Below are positions 10,150-18,623 of a stretch of DNA of 64,000 bases, in pieces. The stretch is from JBFKAV01 sp041621405 (GTDB lineage: Bacteria; Pseudomonadota; Alphaproteobacteria; Rhodobacterales; Rhodobacteraceae), in assembly GCA_041621405.1 (NCBI GenBank), contig JBFKAV010000001.1, positions 29,965-93,964 on the forward strand. The letters are read 5' to 3'. The notes under the pieces are model-generated. The model did no database searches. It was not told where the DNA came from and saw only the letters and a list, made by a program, of their open reading frames with translations. The position numbers were made by a program, and so were the translations under genes. Position 1 is the first letter of the stretch; every line of letters begins with the position of its first letter.

Positions 10150-10488
10150 ATGTTTTCCGGAGGTCATACGGTAATTTACTCCAGGAAGGCCGAGGCGGAC
10201 CGCCAGTTCTTCAGCAACGTACTTCGACTGAGGAGCGTTGATGCAGGCGGCGGTTGGCTCATTTTCTCCCTGCCGCCAAGCGAGATAGCCTTTCATCCCC
10301 ACGATGGATCGAACGCCCATGAATTCTACTTCATGTTCGATGACATCGAAGCCGTGCGAAATGAGCTACTTTCACGCGGCGTCCAATGCTCCGAGCCCGT
10401 CGACGAAGGATGGGGCATCTTGGCGTCCTTCACCCTGCCGGGCGGCGGTTCGATCGGCTTCTACCAGCCCCGGCACGAGCGTCCGTAA
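10150..10488 (+). CDS. VOC-superfamily (glyoxalase/extradiol dioxygenase fold) protein
   Basis: A 112-residue single-domain VOC protein with two beta-alpha-beta-beta-beta units: VIYSRKAEADRQFFSNVLRL at the front and YFMFDDIEAVRNELLSRGV in the second half, ending SFTLPGGGSIGFYQPRHERP. Such proteins are metal-dependent lyases, dioxygenases or antibiotic-binding proteins; nothing in the sequence fixes the activity. Candidate metal residues are His and Glu of AFHPHDGSNAHEF and the terminal IGFYQP region. The first half is less GC-biased in the third codon position than the genes around it, compatible with more recent acquisition. It stands alone between the M20 genes and a convergent esterase. 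Confidence 0.75.
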   Translation: MFSGGHTVIYSRKAEADRQFFSNVLRLRSVDAGGGWLIFSLPPSEIAFHPHDGSNAHEFYFMFDDIEAVRNELLSRGVQCSEPVDEGWGILASFTLPGGGSIGFYQPRHERP

Positions 10489-10514
10489 GGTCGCGCAAAG
10501 CCGCCAACTGGCCG

Positions 10515-11177
10515 CTATGGCTCCAACCTCTCCCGCATGAACGCCAGCGCCACCGAAAGCCCGTCGGGCGCGATGCCGTGGCCGGTGCCGCGCATGACGT
10601 GGGCGTAGACCTCGAAGCCCGCCGCCTGCAGGGCGTTGCCGGCCTCGGACAGCGACTGCGGCGGCACCATCTCGTCGGCGTCGCCGTGGATGAGCAGCAC
10701 CGGCGGGCGCGAGACCGCCTCGGCGGCGAGCCGCTCGGGGGCGATGAGGCGGCCCGAGAACGCGACGATGCCGGCCACCGGTTCGGGGCGCCTAGGCGCG
10801 ACGTGGAGCGCAAGCATGGTGCCCTGGGAGAAGCCGAAGAGGATGGTCCGCTCGGGCGGAATGCCCTCGGCCGCGCGGGTGGCGTCGAGAAAGGCGTCGA
10901 GGTCTGCCGCCGAGGCCGCGAGGCCGGCCGCGGCGGCGGCCTCCGAGGAGCCGTCGAGCCAGGGGATCGGGAACCATTGCAGGCCGAGGGGGCTCGCGGC
11001 GCAGCGCTCGGGCGCGTCGGGGGCGAGAAAGACCGTGCCGGGCAGGTGCGGCGCGAGCGGGCTGGCGAGCTCGATCAGGTCGGCGCCGTTGGCGCCGTAG
11101 CCGTGCAGGAACACGACGAGGTTCGTGCCCTCGCCGGACGGCGGGCCGCGGCGTTCGGCCCTGAGCTCTCGCGTCAT
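10515..11177 (-). CDS. Carboxylesterase/phospholipase, alpha/beta hydrolase
   Basis: A 220-residue alpha/beta hydrolase of the carboxylesterase family (YpfH/acyl-protein-thioesterase-like). I use the ATG at 11177, which overlaps the alkA stop (ATGA) and gives the usual short N-terminus before VVFLHGYGANGADL (oxyanion loop). The triad is visible as Ser117 in LFGFSQGT, Asp168 in HGDADEMVP, and His200 in GTGHGIAP. The family hydrolyses short-chain esters or lysophospholipids. Translational coupling to alkA is evident from the 4-base overlap, but a functional link to DNA repair is not obvious. Confidence 0.88.
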   Translation of the reverse strand: MTRELRAERRGPPSGEGTNLVVFLHGYGANGADLIELASPLAPHLPGTVFLAPDAPERCAASPLGLQWFPIPWLDGSSEAAAAAGLAASAADLDAFLDATRAAEGIPPERTILFGFSQGTMLALHVAPRRPEPVAGIVAFSGRLIAPERLAAEAVSRPPVLLIHGDADEMVPPQSLSEAGNALQAAGFEVYAHVMRGTGHGIAPDGLSVALAFMRERLEP

Positions 11178-11803
11178 CTGGTGCCCTCGCGATCCTTCGC
11201 CACGCGGTAGTAGGACCAGAGCAGCCGGGCCGCAACGCCCCGCCACGGCGACCAGGCCTCCGCCATTTCCCGCAGCGCCGCCTCGCGCGGGCGCTCGGGC
11301 AGCTCGAAGAGGAGCCGCGCCGCTTCCTGCAGCGCGAGGTCGCCCGGGGCGAAGACGTCGGCACGGCCGAGCGAGAACATCGCGTAGATCTCGGCGCTCC
11401 AGCGGCCGATGCCCGGTACTTCCGTGAGGGTGGCGATGACCTCCTCGGTCGGTGCGGTGCGAAGCGCGGGGTAGGAGATCCGGGCGCTGGCGAGCGCGCG
11501 GGCGTAGCGGGCCTTCTGGCGCGACAGGCCGCAGGCCCTGAGCGCCTCGTCACTGGCCCTCGCGACGGCGCGCGGGCGGGTGAGGCCCCGGGTCTTCAGC
11601 CTTCCCCAGATCGCGTCGGCGGCAGCCACCGAGACCTGCTGGCTCACGATCGCGTCGAGCAGGGGCGCGAAGCCGTCCGTCTTCCGGCGGAGCGGCAGCG
11701 GGCCGGTCAGCGACAGAGCATGGTCGAAGCGGGGCTCGCGCCGGCGAAGCCAGTCGGCGCCTTCGGCGACGCAGGCCGGTGTCTCGATGATGCGGCCGAC
11801 CAT
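11174..11803 (-). CDS. DNA-3-methyladenine glycosylase II (AlkA family)
   Basis: A 209-residue base-excision glycosylase that removes alkylated purines. The ATG at 11803 has AAGGAG 7 bases upstream; the longer frame beyond it overlaps the divergent transporter region and is not protein-like. The helix-hairpin-helix is LTEVPGIGRWSAEIYAMFSL (from about residue 126), followed by the catalytic Asp155 in FAPGDLAL. The earlier block LDAIVSQQVSVAAADAIW is the conserved HhH-GPD core start. It lacks the extra N-terminal domain of E. coli AlkA, so it is the short form common in alphaproteobacteria. It heads a two-gene unit with the esterase. Confidence 0.92.
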   Translation of the reverse strand: MVGRIIETPACVAEGADWLRRREPRFDHALSLTGPLPLRRKTDGFAPLLDAIVSQQVSVAAADAIWGRLKTRGLTRPRAVARASDEALRACGLSRQKARYARALASARISYPALRTAPTEEVIATLTEVPGIGRWSAEIYAMFSLGRADVFAPGDLALQEAARLLFELPERPREAALREMAEAWSPWRGVAARLLWSYYRVAKDREGTR

Positions 11804-11931
11804 GGCAGCTCCTTCCCGTGGCCGAGACTGGACCGATGCCGGAGCGGCGGCAAGGGGCGCGGCCGCGGATTTGGCTGGCAAGGCCGGGGCGTCGCGCGCT
11901 ATGGGAGCGTCAGGTCGAGCGGAAGGCAGAC

Positions 11932-13146
11932 ATGACCGAGGCCCTGCGCGAAAGAGCCCTGCCCGCGCGCCGCAACGTGGCGGTGCTGGTGCTGGCACAG
12001 GCTTTCCTCGGCGCGCAGATGCCGATGATCTACACCATCGGCGGGCTGGCGGGGCAATCGCTCGCCGCCAACGCCTGCTGGGCGACGCTGCCGATATCGC
12101 TGATCGTGCTCGGCTCGATGCTCACCGCGACGCCGCTCTCGGCGCTGATGCAGCGCTTCGGGCGGCGGGCGGGCTTCGCGGTGGGGGCGGCGGGTGGCGC
12201 CTCGGGCGCGGCGGTGGGCGCCTGGGGGCTGATCGAGGCGAGCTTTCCGCTGTTCCTGGCGGGCTCGTTCCTCACCGGGATTTACATGTCGGCGCAGGGC
12301 TTCTACCGCTTCGCCGCGACCGATACCGCCGACGAAGCCTTCCGGCCGAAGGCGATCGCCTACGTGATGGCGGGAGGGCTCGCCTCGGCGGTGATCGGGC
12401 CGCAGCTGGTGAAGGTCACGGCGGACGCGATGGTGGTGCCGTTCCTCGGCACCTACGTCGTGGTGATCGCGATCAACTTCGCGGGCGCGCTTCTCTTCCT
12501 CTTCCTCGACATTCCGGCCCCTTTGCGGCCCGCGGCGGGCGCGCCCCGCGGCCGGACGCGGCTCGAGCTCCTGGCCACGCCGCGGATCGCGGTGGCGGTG
12601 ATCTGCGCCAGCGTCTCCTACGCGCTGATGAGCCTGGTGATGACCTCGACGCCCCTGGCCGTCGTCGGCTGCGGCTTCGACAAGGCGAACGCCGCCGACG
12701 TGGTCACCGCCCACGTGCTCGCGATGTTCGCGCCCTCGTTCGTCACCGGCCACCTGATCGCGCGTTTCGGCACGGAGAGGATCATGGCGACGGGGCTGGC
12801 GATCCTGGCCGCGGCCGGTGCGGTGGCGCTGTCGGGGGTGAACCTCGGGCAGTTCTTCCTGGCGCTGATCTTGCTAGGGGTCGGCTGGAACTTCGGCTTC
12901 ATCGGGGCGACGACGATGCTGGCCTCGTCGCACACCGCCCAGGAGCGGGGACGGATGCAGGGCCTGAACGACATGATCGTCTTCGGCTCGGTGACGCTGG
13001 CCTCGCTCGCTTCCGGCGGGCTGATGAACTGCTCGGGCGGGACGCCGCAAGCGGGCTGGACGGCCGTGAACCTCGCCATGGTGCCCTTCCTCGCGCTCGC
13101 CGGGGGCGCCCTGATCTGGCTGGTGATGCGGCCGAAGGCCGCCTGA
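11932..13146 (+). CDS. Major facilitator superfamily transporter
   Basis: A 404-residue MFS permease, here started at ATG 11932, 20 residues before the first membrane span ([20 protein letters not shown]). About 12 spans can be traced. The loop between spans 2 and 3 reads [15 protein letters not shown], the family's G-x-x-x-D/R-R/K-x-G-R-R/K motif. The central loop (about residues 195-210, [10 protein letters not shown]) separates the two six-helix halves. A C-terminal segment [16 protein letters not shown] is typical of the drug-efflux-like YfkF/YwoG branch. Substrate unknown. It is divergent from alkA, and the 128-base gap between them must hold both promoters. Confidence 0.88.
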   Translation: MTEALRERALPARRNVAVLVLAQAFLGAQMPMIYTIGGLAGQSLAANACWATLPISLIVLGSMLTATPLSALMQRFGRRAGFAVGAAGGASGAAVGAWGLIEASFPLFLAGSFLTGIYMSAQGFYRFAATDTADEAFRPKAIAYVMAGGLASAVIGPQLVKVTADAMVVPFLGTYVVVIAINFAGALLFLFLDIPAPLRPAAGAPRGRTRLELLATPRIAVAVICASVSYALMSLVMTSTPLAVVGCGFDKANAADVVTAHVLAMFAPSFVTGHLIARFGTERIMATGLAILAAAGAVALSGVNLGQFFLALILLGVGWNFGFIGATTMLASSHTAQERGRMQGLNDMIVFGSVTLASLASGGLMNCSGGTPQAGWTAVNLAMVPFLALAGGALIWLVMRPKAA

Positions 13147-13465
13147 GACGCCGGCACCGCAGCAGGCCCGCCGCCTGCCAACCAGATCGCGCGGCCTTCG
13201 GCCGCAAGACCTCCCTCTCGCGTCCTCGCCTCCGGCTCGGGACGCTCGGATGGGCCTTCGGCCCGGATACCTGACACCGGATGAAGGCGAGGGGGCTGCT
13301 TCACCCTGGTCGAAATATCCCCGCCGGAGGCACGAAGTCCTGCGCCGCGCGGCACGCGCGGCGCCGGGCCCAACGGGAGGAGCCGATCTCAGATCGGCGA
13401 CGACGGGCGCGAGCGCCGCGGGCTTCGCTCTAGGCTCGGCGGCGGAGCGGAGCTATGTAACAGTG
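13147..13465. other. Intergenic region with two tetraloop-type GC hairpins, no gene seen
   Basis: This 319-base gap holds no convincing open frame. Two short stem-loops with a TTC loop sit at 13191-13205 (GCGGCC arms) and near 13249-13261 (GGGCC arms). The first is also the exact reverse complement of a 15-base stretch at the very end of the transporter gene (13128-13142), so the two copies could pair in the mRNA. Neither is followed by a T-run. They probably act as transcript 3' ends of the MFS gene. The right part, near 13440-13465, should hold the selO promoter but no good match is seen. Confidence 0.5.
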
Positions 13466-14956
13466 ATGCCGCTGACGATGCCCTTCGACAACTCCTTTGC
13501 CCGGCTGCCCGGCCGGTTCTACGCCAGGCTCGACCCGACGCCGGTGGCCGGGCCGAGGCTCATGAAGCTCAACGAGCGGCTCGCCGCCGAGCTCGGGCTC
13601 GACGCGGCGGCGCTGGCCGCGCCGGAGGGCGTGGCGATGCTGGCAGGCAACCTGGTGCCCGAGGGCGCCGAGCCGCTGGCGCAGGCCTATGCCGGGCACC
13701 AGTTCGGCGGCTGGGTGCCGCAGCTCGGCGACGGCCGGGCGATCCTGCTCGGCGAGGTCGTGGCGCCCGAGGCGAGCCCGCTCGCCGGGCGGCGCTTCGA
13801 TCTGCAGCTCAAGGGCTCCGGCCGCACCCCCTATTCCCGGATGGGCGACGGCCGGGCCTGGTTCGGCCCGGTGATCCGCGAGTACCTCGTGAGCGAGGCG
13901 ATGCACGCGCTCGGCATCCCCTCGACTCGCGCCCTGGCCGCGGTGGCGACGGGCGAGACGGTGTTCCGCGAGGAGCCCCTGCCCGGGGCGGTACTGACGC
14001 GGGTCGCCGCCTCGCACATCCGGGTCGGCACCTTCCAGTTCTTCGCCGCCCGGCGCGACGTCGAGGCGCTGCGGCTCCTCACCGAGCACGCGCTCGCGCG
14101 CCACTACCCCGAGCGCGCCGAGGCCGAGCGGCCGGCGCTGGCGCTCGTCGAGGCGGTGGTCGCCGCCCAGGCGCGGCTGGTGGCGCGCTGGATGGGGGTG
14201 GGCTTCATCCACGGCGTGATGAACACCGACAACGCGGCGATCTCGGGCGAGACCATCGACTACGGCCCCTGCGCCTTCATGGACGCCTATCACCCCGAGA
14301 CCGTGTTCTCCTCGATCGACACGTTCGGCCGCTATGCCTATGCCAACCAGCCGCAGATCGCGGTGTGGAACATGGCGCAGCTCGCCTCCGCGCTCCTACC
14401 GCTGATCGACGAGGACGAGAGCCGCGCGGTCGAGCTCGCCACCGCGGCGGTGCACGGGTTCGCGCCGATCTTCGAGGCGGAATGGGCGGAGGTCTTTGCG
14501 CGGAAGGTCGGGCTCGAGAGCCACGCCGAGGACGGTGCCGGGCTGGCACAGGAGCTCCTGGCGGCGATGGCGCGGAACGGGGCCGACTTCACCCGCACCT
14601 TCCGCGCGCTCTCGGGACTCGGCGACGCACCCGGCGCCGACGAGCTGGCGCGCGCCGAGTTCGTCGACCCCACCGAGTTCGACGCCTGGGCGGCGCGCTG
14701 GCGGGCGCGGCTCGCGCGCGAGCGGCGCGACGCGGCCGCGCGGCAGGACGCGATGCGCGCCGCCAACCCCGCCTTCATCCCGCGCAACCACCGCGTCGAG
14801 CAGGCGATCCAGGCGTCGGTTGCGGGAGATCTCCAGCCTTTCGAGCGGCTTCTCGCTGTGCTTGCCCGGCCCTATGACGACCAGGCCGGCGCAGAGGACC
14901 TTCAGGCCGCGCCCGAAGAGCACGAGGCGGTGCGGCGCACCTTCTGCGGCACGTGA
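13466..14956 (+). CDS. selO: Protein adenylyltransferase SelO (YdiU/UPF0061)
   Basis: A 496-residue pseudokinase-fold enzyme that transfers AMP from ATP to hydroxyl side chains of proteins, linked to redox stress in other bacteria. Key blocks: [20 protein letters not shown] at the start, [19 protein letters not shown], the glycine-rich [18 protein letters not shown], and the active-site pair [12 protein letters not shown] and [10 protein letters not shown] (metal-binding Asn and Asp). The C-terminal FCGT keeps the conserved cysteine that replaces selenocysteine of animal SelO. The start ATG 13466 is uncertain; a second ATG four codons later (13478) is equally possible. Convergent with the next gene, one base apart. 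Confidence 0.94.
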   Translation: MPLTMPFDNSFARLPGRFYARLDPTPVAGPRLMKLNERLAAELGLDAAALAAPEGVAMLAGNLVPEGAEPLAQAYAGHQFGGWVPQLGDGRAILLGEVVAPEASPLAGRRFDLQLKGSGRTPYSRMGDGRAWFGPVIREYLVSEAMHALGIPSTRALAAVATGETVFREEPLPGAVLTRVAASHIRVGTFQFFAARRDVEALRLLTEHALARHYPERAEAERPALALVEAVVAAQARLVARWMGVGFIHGVMNTDNAAISGETIDYGPCAFMDAYHPETVFSSIDTFGRYAYANQPQIAVWNMAQLASALLPLIDEDESRAVELATAAVHGFAPIFEAEWAEVFARKVGLESHAEDGAGLAQELLAAMARNGADFTRTFRALSGLGDAPGADELARAEFVDPTEFDAWAARWRARLARERRDAAARQDAMRAANPAFIPRNHRVEQAIQASVAGDLQPFERLLAVLARPYDDQAGAEDLQAAPEEHEAVRRTFCGT

Positions 14957-14957
14957 G

Positions 14958-15611
14958 CTATTTCTGCGCCTTGCGGAACAGGCGCCGGTTGGCACGGACG
15001 AAGTCGGCGATCGGTCCGGTCTCGCCGCCGGGCCACCAGCCCTTGAGGTAGAAGAACCCGGCCCCGGCGCCGAGCGCGGCGCCGCAGGCGTCGACGATCA
15101 GGTCCCACATCGTGTCGATCAGGCCGGATTTCTGCATGTTGAGGCCGAAGTTCCGGTCCATCACGAACTCCAGCAGCTCCCAGAGCACGCCGATGGTCAT
15201 CGCGAAGCAGAAGGCGAAGAAGGCGATCGCCCAGGGCGGTGCGGCATAGCGGTCGCCCTCGAAAAGCATCAGCATGAACAGAACCCCCACGAGCCCGAAG
15301 CCCATGGCCGCGCCGGAATGCATCGCGACGTCCCACCACCAGAACCGGTCGTAGAAGTCGAAAGCCTCGCCAAGAAAGATCGTGGCGAAGGAGAACAGCA
15401 CGATTCCGGCGAAGAACGAGGTCGGAAGCCGAAGCCCGAAGCGATTGGCGAAGAGGATCGGCAGAAGCGACACCGTGAACGTGGCGGCGGCGACGAAGGC
15501 CACGGCCCAGCTGCGATCGGCCAGCGCGAAGACGAATGCGAACGCCAGCGCCACCCAGATGGCGATGACCAGTAGCGGCGGGCGGCGCAGATGGTTCTGG
15601 TGATCCGACAT
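14958..15611 (-). CDS. Integral membrane protein (DUF2238/YjdF-like), unknown function
   Basis: A 217-residue protein with about six membrane spans and almost no extended soluble part. The middle carries acidic and histidine residues next to membrane segments (LGEAFDFYDRFWWWDVAMHS) and a later WELLEFVMDRNFGLNMQKSG with DTMWDLIVDACG, a set of conserved polar residues seen in the DUF2238/YjdF group. That group is widespread but uncharacterised; the in-membrane E, D and H pattern would suit metal or proton handling. Its stop lies one base from the selO stop (convergent), and its start faces the EEP phosphohydrolase across 88 bases. Confidence 0.72.
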   Translation of the reverse strand: MSDHQNHLRRPPLLVIAIWVALAFAFVFALADRSWAVAFVAAATFTVSLLPILFANRFGLRLPTSFFAGIVLFSFATIFLGEAFDFYDRFWWWDVAMHSGAAMGFGLVGVLFMLMLFEGDRYAAPPWAIAFFAFCFAMTIGVLWELLEFVMDRNFGLNMQKSGLIDTMWDLIVDACGAALGAGAGFFYLKGWWPGGETGPIADFVRANRRLFRKAQK

Positions 15612-15699
15612 AGCAGTAGTCTCGTTGCACCCGGCGCGGCTGCAAGACCACGCGTCGCGCCCTATATATGGTACCGATGGAAGGATATAAACGAAAACG

Positions 15700-16395
15700 A
15701 TGCGACGAGTTCGATTAGCCAGTTACAATGTGCACAAATGCCTCGGTACCGACGGGCGCCGCGCGCCGGGCCGTGTGCTCGACGTGATCAATTCGCTTGA
15801 TGCCGACGTGGTGGCGCTTCAGGAGGTCGACCGGCGGTTCGGGCCGCGCCCCGCGGCGCTGCCGCGGCGGCTGATCGAGAAGCATTCCGATTTCGTGGCG
15901 GTGGCGGACGAGGGCTGGGGTCCGAGCCTCGGCTTTCACGGCAACGCGATCCTGTTGCGCCGGGGGATCGAGGCGAAGGAAGTGCACGGCCTGACGCTGC
16001 CGGGCCTCGAGGCACGCGGCGCGCTGCTGGTCGAGGCCAATGGCGCCGTGGGACCGTTCCGCGCCGTGGCCGTGCATCTGGGGCTGCGTCGGCGCGACCG
16101 GGTGCTGCAGATCGCGGCGATTCGGGCCGCCCTTTCCGCGCGGGCAGAGATGCCGACGGTGGTACTGGGCGATTTCAACGAATGGTCGACGCTGAAGGGC
16201 CTGGAGGGGTTGGGCGGCTACCAGGTGCTGGCGCCGGGGAAGAGCTTCCATACCCTGCACCCGATGGGACACCTCGACCGGATCGCGCTCGGACATGGTC
16301 TTGCCGTGGCGGATGCCGGGGTCCTCGACACGGGGCTGGCGCGACGCGCCTCCGATCACCTGCCGGTCTGGGCCGAGGCGCGGCTCGCGGCCTGA
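15700..16395 (+). CDS. Endonuclease/exonuclease/phosphatase (EEP) family protein
   Basis: A 231-residue cytoplasmic EEP-fold phosphohydrolase. Catalytic motifs are all in place: ASYNVHKCLG (metal Asn), VVALQEVDRRFG (Glu), VLGDFNEWS (Asp-x-Asn), and the terminal SDHLPVWAE (Asp-His pair). The family ranges from DNA repair exonucleases to phospholipid or sphingomyelin phosphatases; YNVHKC-type members are usually annotated only as EEP. No signal peptide. The 88-base upstream gap is locally AT-rich (TATATATGG at 15664-15672) and has a weak ribosome site. It overlaps the convergent EamA gene by 40 bases at the 3' end. Confidence 0.85.
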   Translation: MRRVRLASYNVHKCLGTDGRRAPGRVLDVINSLDADVVALQEVDRRFGPRPAALPRRLIEKHSDFVAVADEGWGPSLGFHGNAILLRRGIEAKEVHGLTLPGLEARGALLVEANGAVGPFRAVAVHLGLRRRDRVLQIAAIRAALSARAEMPTVVLGDFNEWSTLKGLEGLGGYQVLAPGKSFHTLHPMGHLDRIALGHGLAVADAGVLDTGLARRASDHLPVWAEARLAA

Positions 16396-17273
16396 GGGCG
16401 GTTCATGAGCAGGAGCCCGACGGCGACGAGGGCGAGCGCGCCGAGGATCGCGGCCGAGACCTCTTCGCCGAGGAGCGCCCAGCCGAGCGCGACGCCGACG
16501 ACCGGCGTCAGGAACGAGAAGCTCGCCACCGAAGAGGCCGGGTAGCGCTGGAGCAGCGCCAGCCAGCCGATGAAGCCGAAGGTCACCACGACGACGGCTT
16601 GGAACATCAGCCCCGCGACATGGAGCGCGCCCGGATCGCGCAGGAGCGGGCCGAAGAGCGGCGCCGCGAGGGTCAGGACCGGCAGCGATACCGCGACCTG
16701 CCAGAGCAGCTGCATCTCGGGCCGCACCCGCGCCATCGCGGTGAGACGCGCGCAAAGCGCGATGCCGGCCCAGCCGAGCGCTGCGCCGAGCGCGAAGAGA
16801 TCGCCTGCGAGGCTCGCCTCGCCGGAGGCGGTCCTTCGGTCGAGGATCGCCCAGGCGACGCCGGCGAAGGCGAGCGCGAGGCCCAGGGCCTTCGAGGGCG
16901 TGAGCCGCTCGCCCGGCAACAGCAGATGCGCGGCGAGCGCCAGCCAGACCGGCATCGAGTAGAAGAGCACCGAGGACCGGGCCACGGTGGTGCGGTCGAG
17001 CGCGAGGTAGAGAAACACGAACTCGGCCGTGAACACGCAGCCGATCAGGAGCCCTGCGCCCCAGGTGCCCGGCGCGGGGCGGGCGGAGTATCCGCGGAGC
17101 CGCATCCAGACGAGGATGCAGGGGATCGCGATGGCCGAGCGCAGGGCGCAGACGAAGACCGGCTGGAAGCCGCCGTTGGTCACCTTGATCGAGACCTGGT
17201 TGAGCGCGAAGAGAAGCGCGAAGCCGATGAGCGCGGAGGCGCCGAAGCCGTCGATCCCGTCCTTCCGCTCCAT
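16356..17273 (-). CDS. EamA-family (DMT) transporter
   Basis: A 305-residue drug/metabolite transporter with ten predicted spans in two EamA repeats: repeat 1 runs from GFGASALIGFALLFALNQV to AILDRRTASG, and repeat 2 from GDLFALGAALGWAGIAL to VGLLLMNRP. The signature before the end of repeat 2, ASVASFSFLTPVVGVALGW with LGEEVS, is typical. Members export amino acids or small metabolites; no substrate can be assigned. The ATG at 17273 is 93 bases from the divergent antiporter start. Its 3' end overlaps the EEP gene by 40 bases tail to tail. Confidence 0.9.
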   Translation of the reverse strand: MERKDGIDGFGASALIGFALLFALNQVSIKVTNGGFQPVFVCALRSAIAIPCILVWMRLRGYSARPAPGTWGAGLLIGCVFTAEFVFLYLALDRTTVARSSVLFYSMPVWLALAAHLLLPGERLTPSKALGLALAFAGVAWAILDRRTASGEASLAGDLFALGAALGWAGIALCARLTAMARVRPEMQLLWQVAVSLPVLTLAAPLFGPLLRDPGALHVAGLMFQAVVVVTFGFIGWLALLQRYPASSVASFSFLTPVVGVALGWALLGEEVSAAILGALALVAVGLLLMNRPQAASRASAQTGR

Positions 17274-17366
17274 CGTGCCGCCTCCCGGCGCCCTGCTTCG
17301 GGCCGGGCGGGACGGGTGTCAAGCGGCCCGGCCCCGTGCTAGGAGGCGGCAAACGAGGGACCGCCG

Positions 17367-18623
17367 ATGAATGTTCTTCAGGTCGCATCGCTCCTGATCG
17401 TTCTCGCCGCCGCCTTCGGGGCGATCAACTACCTGTTCCTGCGCCTGCCGCAGTCCATCGGCATCCTCGTCGTGGCGCTCTTCGCCTCGTTCGCAGCGAT
17501 GGCGCTCGATGCGGCTCTGCCTGGCCTCGGCATCGCCGTGACGCTGCGCGAGTTCGTGGCCGAGATCGAGTTTTCCGACGCGCTCCTGGAGGGCATGCTC
17601 GGGCTCCTCCTCTTCGCCGGTGCGCTCCACCTGAAGGTCGACGAGCTGCGCGCCCAGGCGCTGGTGGTGCTGGCCATGGCAACGCTCGGGGTGGCGATCT
17701 CGGTCGCCGTCGTCGGGGCGGGGTTCTCCTGGCTCACCGGGATGCCGCTTCTCGCCGCGCTGGTGTTCGGCGCCGTCGTCTCGCCGACCGATCCGGTGGC
17801 GGTCCTGGGCGTCCTGCGCGAGGCGAACCTGCGCCGCTCGCTGGCAACCAAGATCGCCGGAGAGAGCCTCTTCAACGACGGTGTCGCCTACGTCGTGTTC
17901 CTGATCCTCGCGGGCCTCGCCTTTCCCGCCGGCGGCCACGGCGAGGACCATGGCGGCTTGGGCGCCGCCGGGCTGCTCTTCGTCCAGGAGGCCGGCGGCG
18001 GCGCGCTCCTTGGCGCGGTGCTCGGCTGGCTCACCTTCCGGGTCATGCGCCGGATCGACGACTACGCGCTCGAAGTGCTGCTGACGCTGGCGCTCGCCTT
18101 CGGCGGCTACGAGCTCGCGATCTGGCTCCATGTCTCGGCGCCGATCATGGCGGTGGTTGCCGGGCTCTTCATCGGCCATGTCGGCATGAAGCACGGCATG
18201 AGCGAGGAGACGCGCGATTACGTCGACGCGTTCTGGAAGATGATCGACGAGATCCTGAACGCGGTGCTGTTCCTGCTGATCGGGATCGAGGTCTTCGCGG
18301 TGGTGTTCGAGGCGGCCTGGCTTCCCGCGCTCGCCGGCGCCATCGTGCTGGCCCTCGCGGGCCGCCTCGCGGCGGTCGCGGTGCCGGTCCTCATGCTCAG
18401 GCTGGTCCGAGACTTCGGCCCCGGCACGATTCCGATCATGACCTGGGGCGGCTTGAAGGGGGGGATCTCGGTGGCCCTCGCCCTTTCGCTGCCCGAGAGC
18501 GAATGGAAGCCCCTGATTCTGACTGCAACCTACGTCGTCGTGGTGTTCTCGATCGTCGTGCAGGGGCTGACCGTCGCGCCGTTGGCCCGCCGCCTCGGCC
18601 GCGAGCCGGAGCTCGGCGCATGA
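17367..18623 (+). CDS. Na+/H+ antiporter, CPA1 (NhaP) type
   Basis: A 418-residue membrane antiporter exchanging cytoplasmic Na+ (or K+) for protons. Twelve or so spans start at residue 5. The CPA1 signatures are VVSPTDPVAVLGVLREANL and KIAGESLFNDGVAYVVF, where the Asn-Asp pair is the ion-binding site of electroneutral antiporters. A conserved arginine-glycine block near the end reads MTWGGLKGGISVALALSLP. It has almost no C-terminal regulatory tail (ends REPELGA). The next gene, an ankyrin-repeat protein, overlaps its stop by four bases (ATGA), so the two are translated together. Confidence 0.92.
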   Translation: MNVLQVASLLIVLAAAFGAINYLFLRLPQSIGILVVALFASFAAMALDAALPGLGIAVTLREFVAEIEFSDALLEGMLGLLLFAGALHLKVDELRAQALVVLAMATLGVAISVAVVGAGFSWLTGMPLLAALVFGAVVSPTDPVAVLGVLREANLRRSLATKIAGESLFNDGVAYVVFLILAGLAFPAGGHGEDHGGLGAAGLLFVQEAGGGALLGAVLGWLTFRVMRRIDDYALEVLLTLALAFGGYELAIWLHVSAPIMAVVAGLFIGHVGMKHGMSEETRDYVDAFWKMIDEILNAVLFLLIGIEVFAVVFEAAWLPALAGAIVLALAGRLAAVAVPVLMLRLVRDFGPGTIPIMTWGGLKGGISVALALSLPESEWKPLILTATYVVVVFSIVVQGLTVAPLARRLGREPELGA

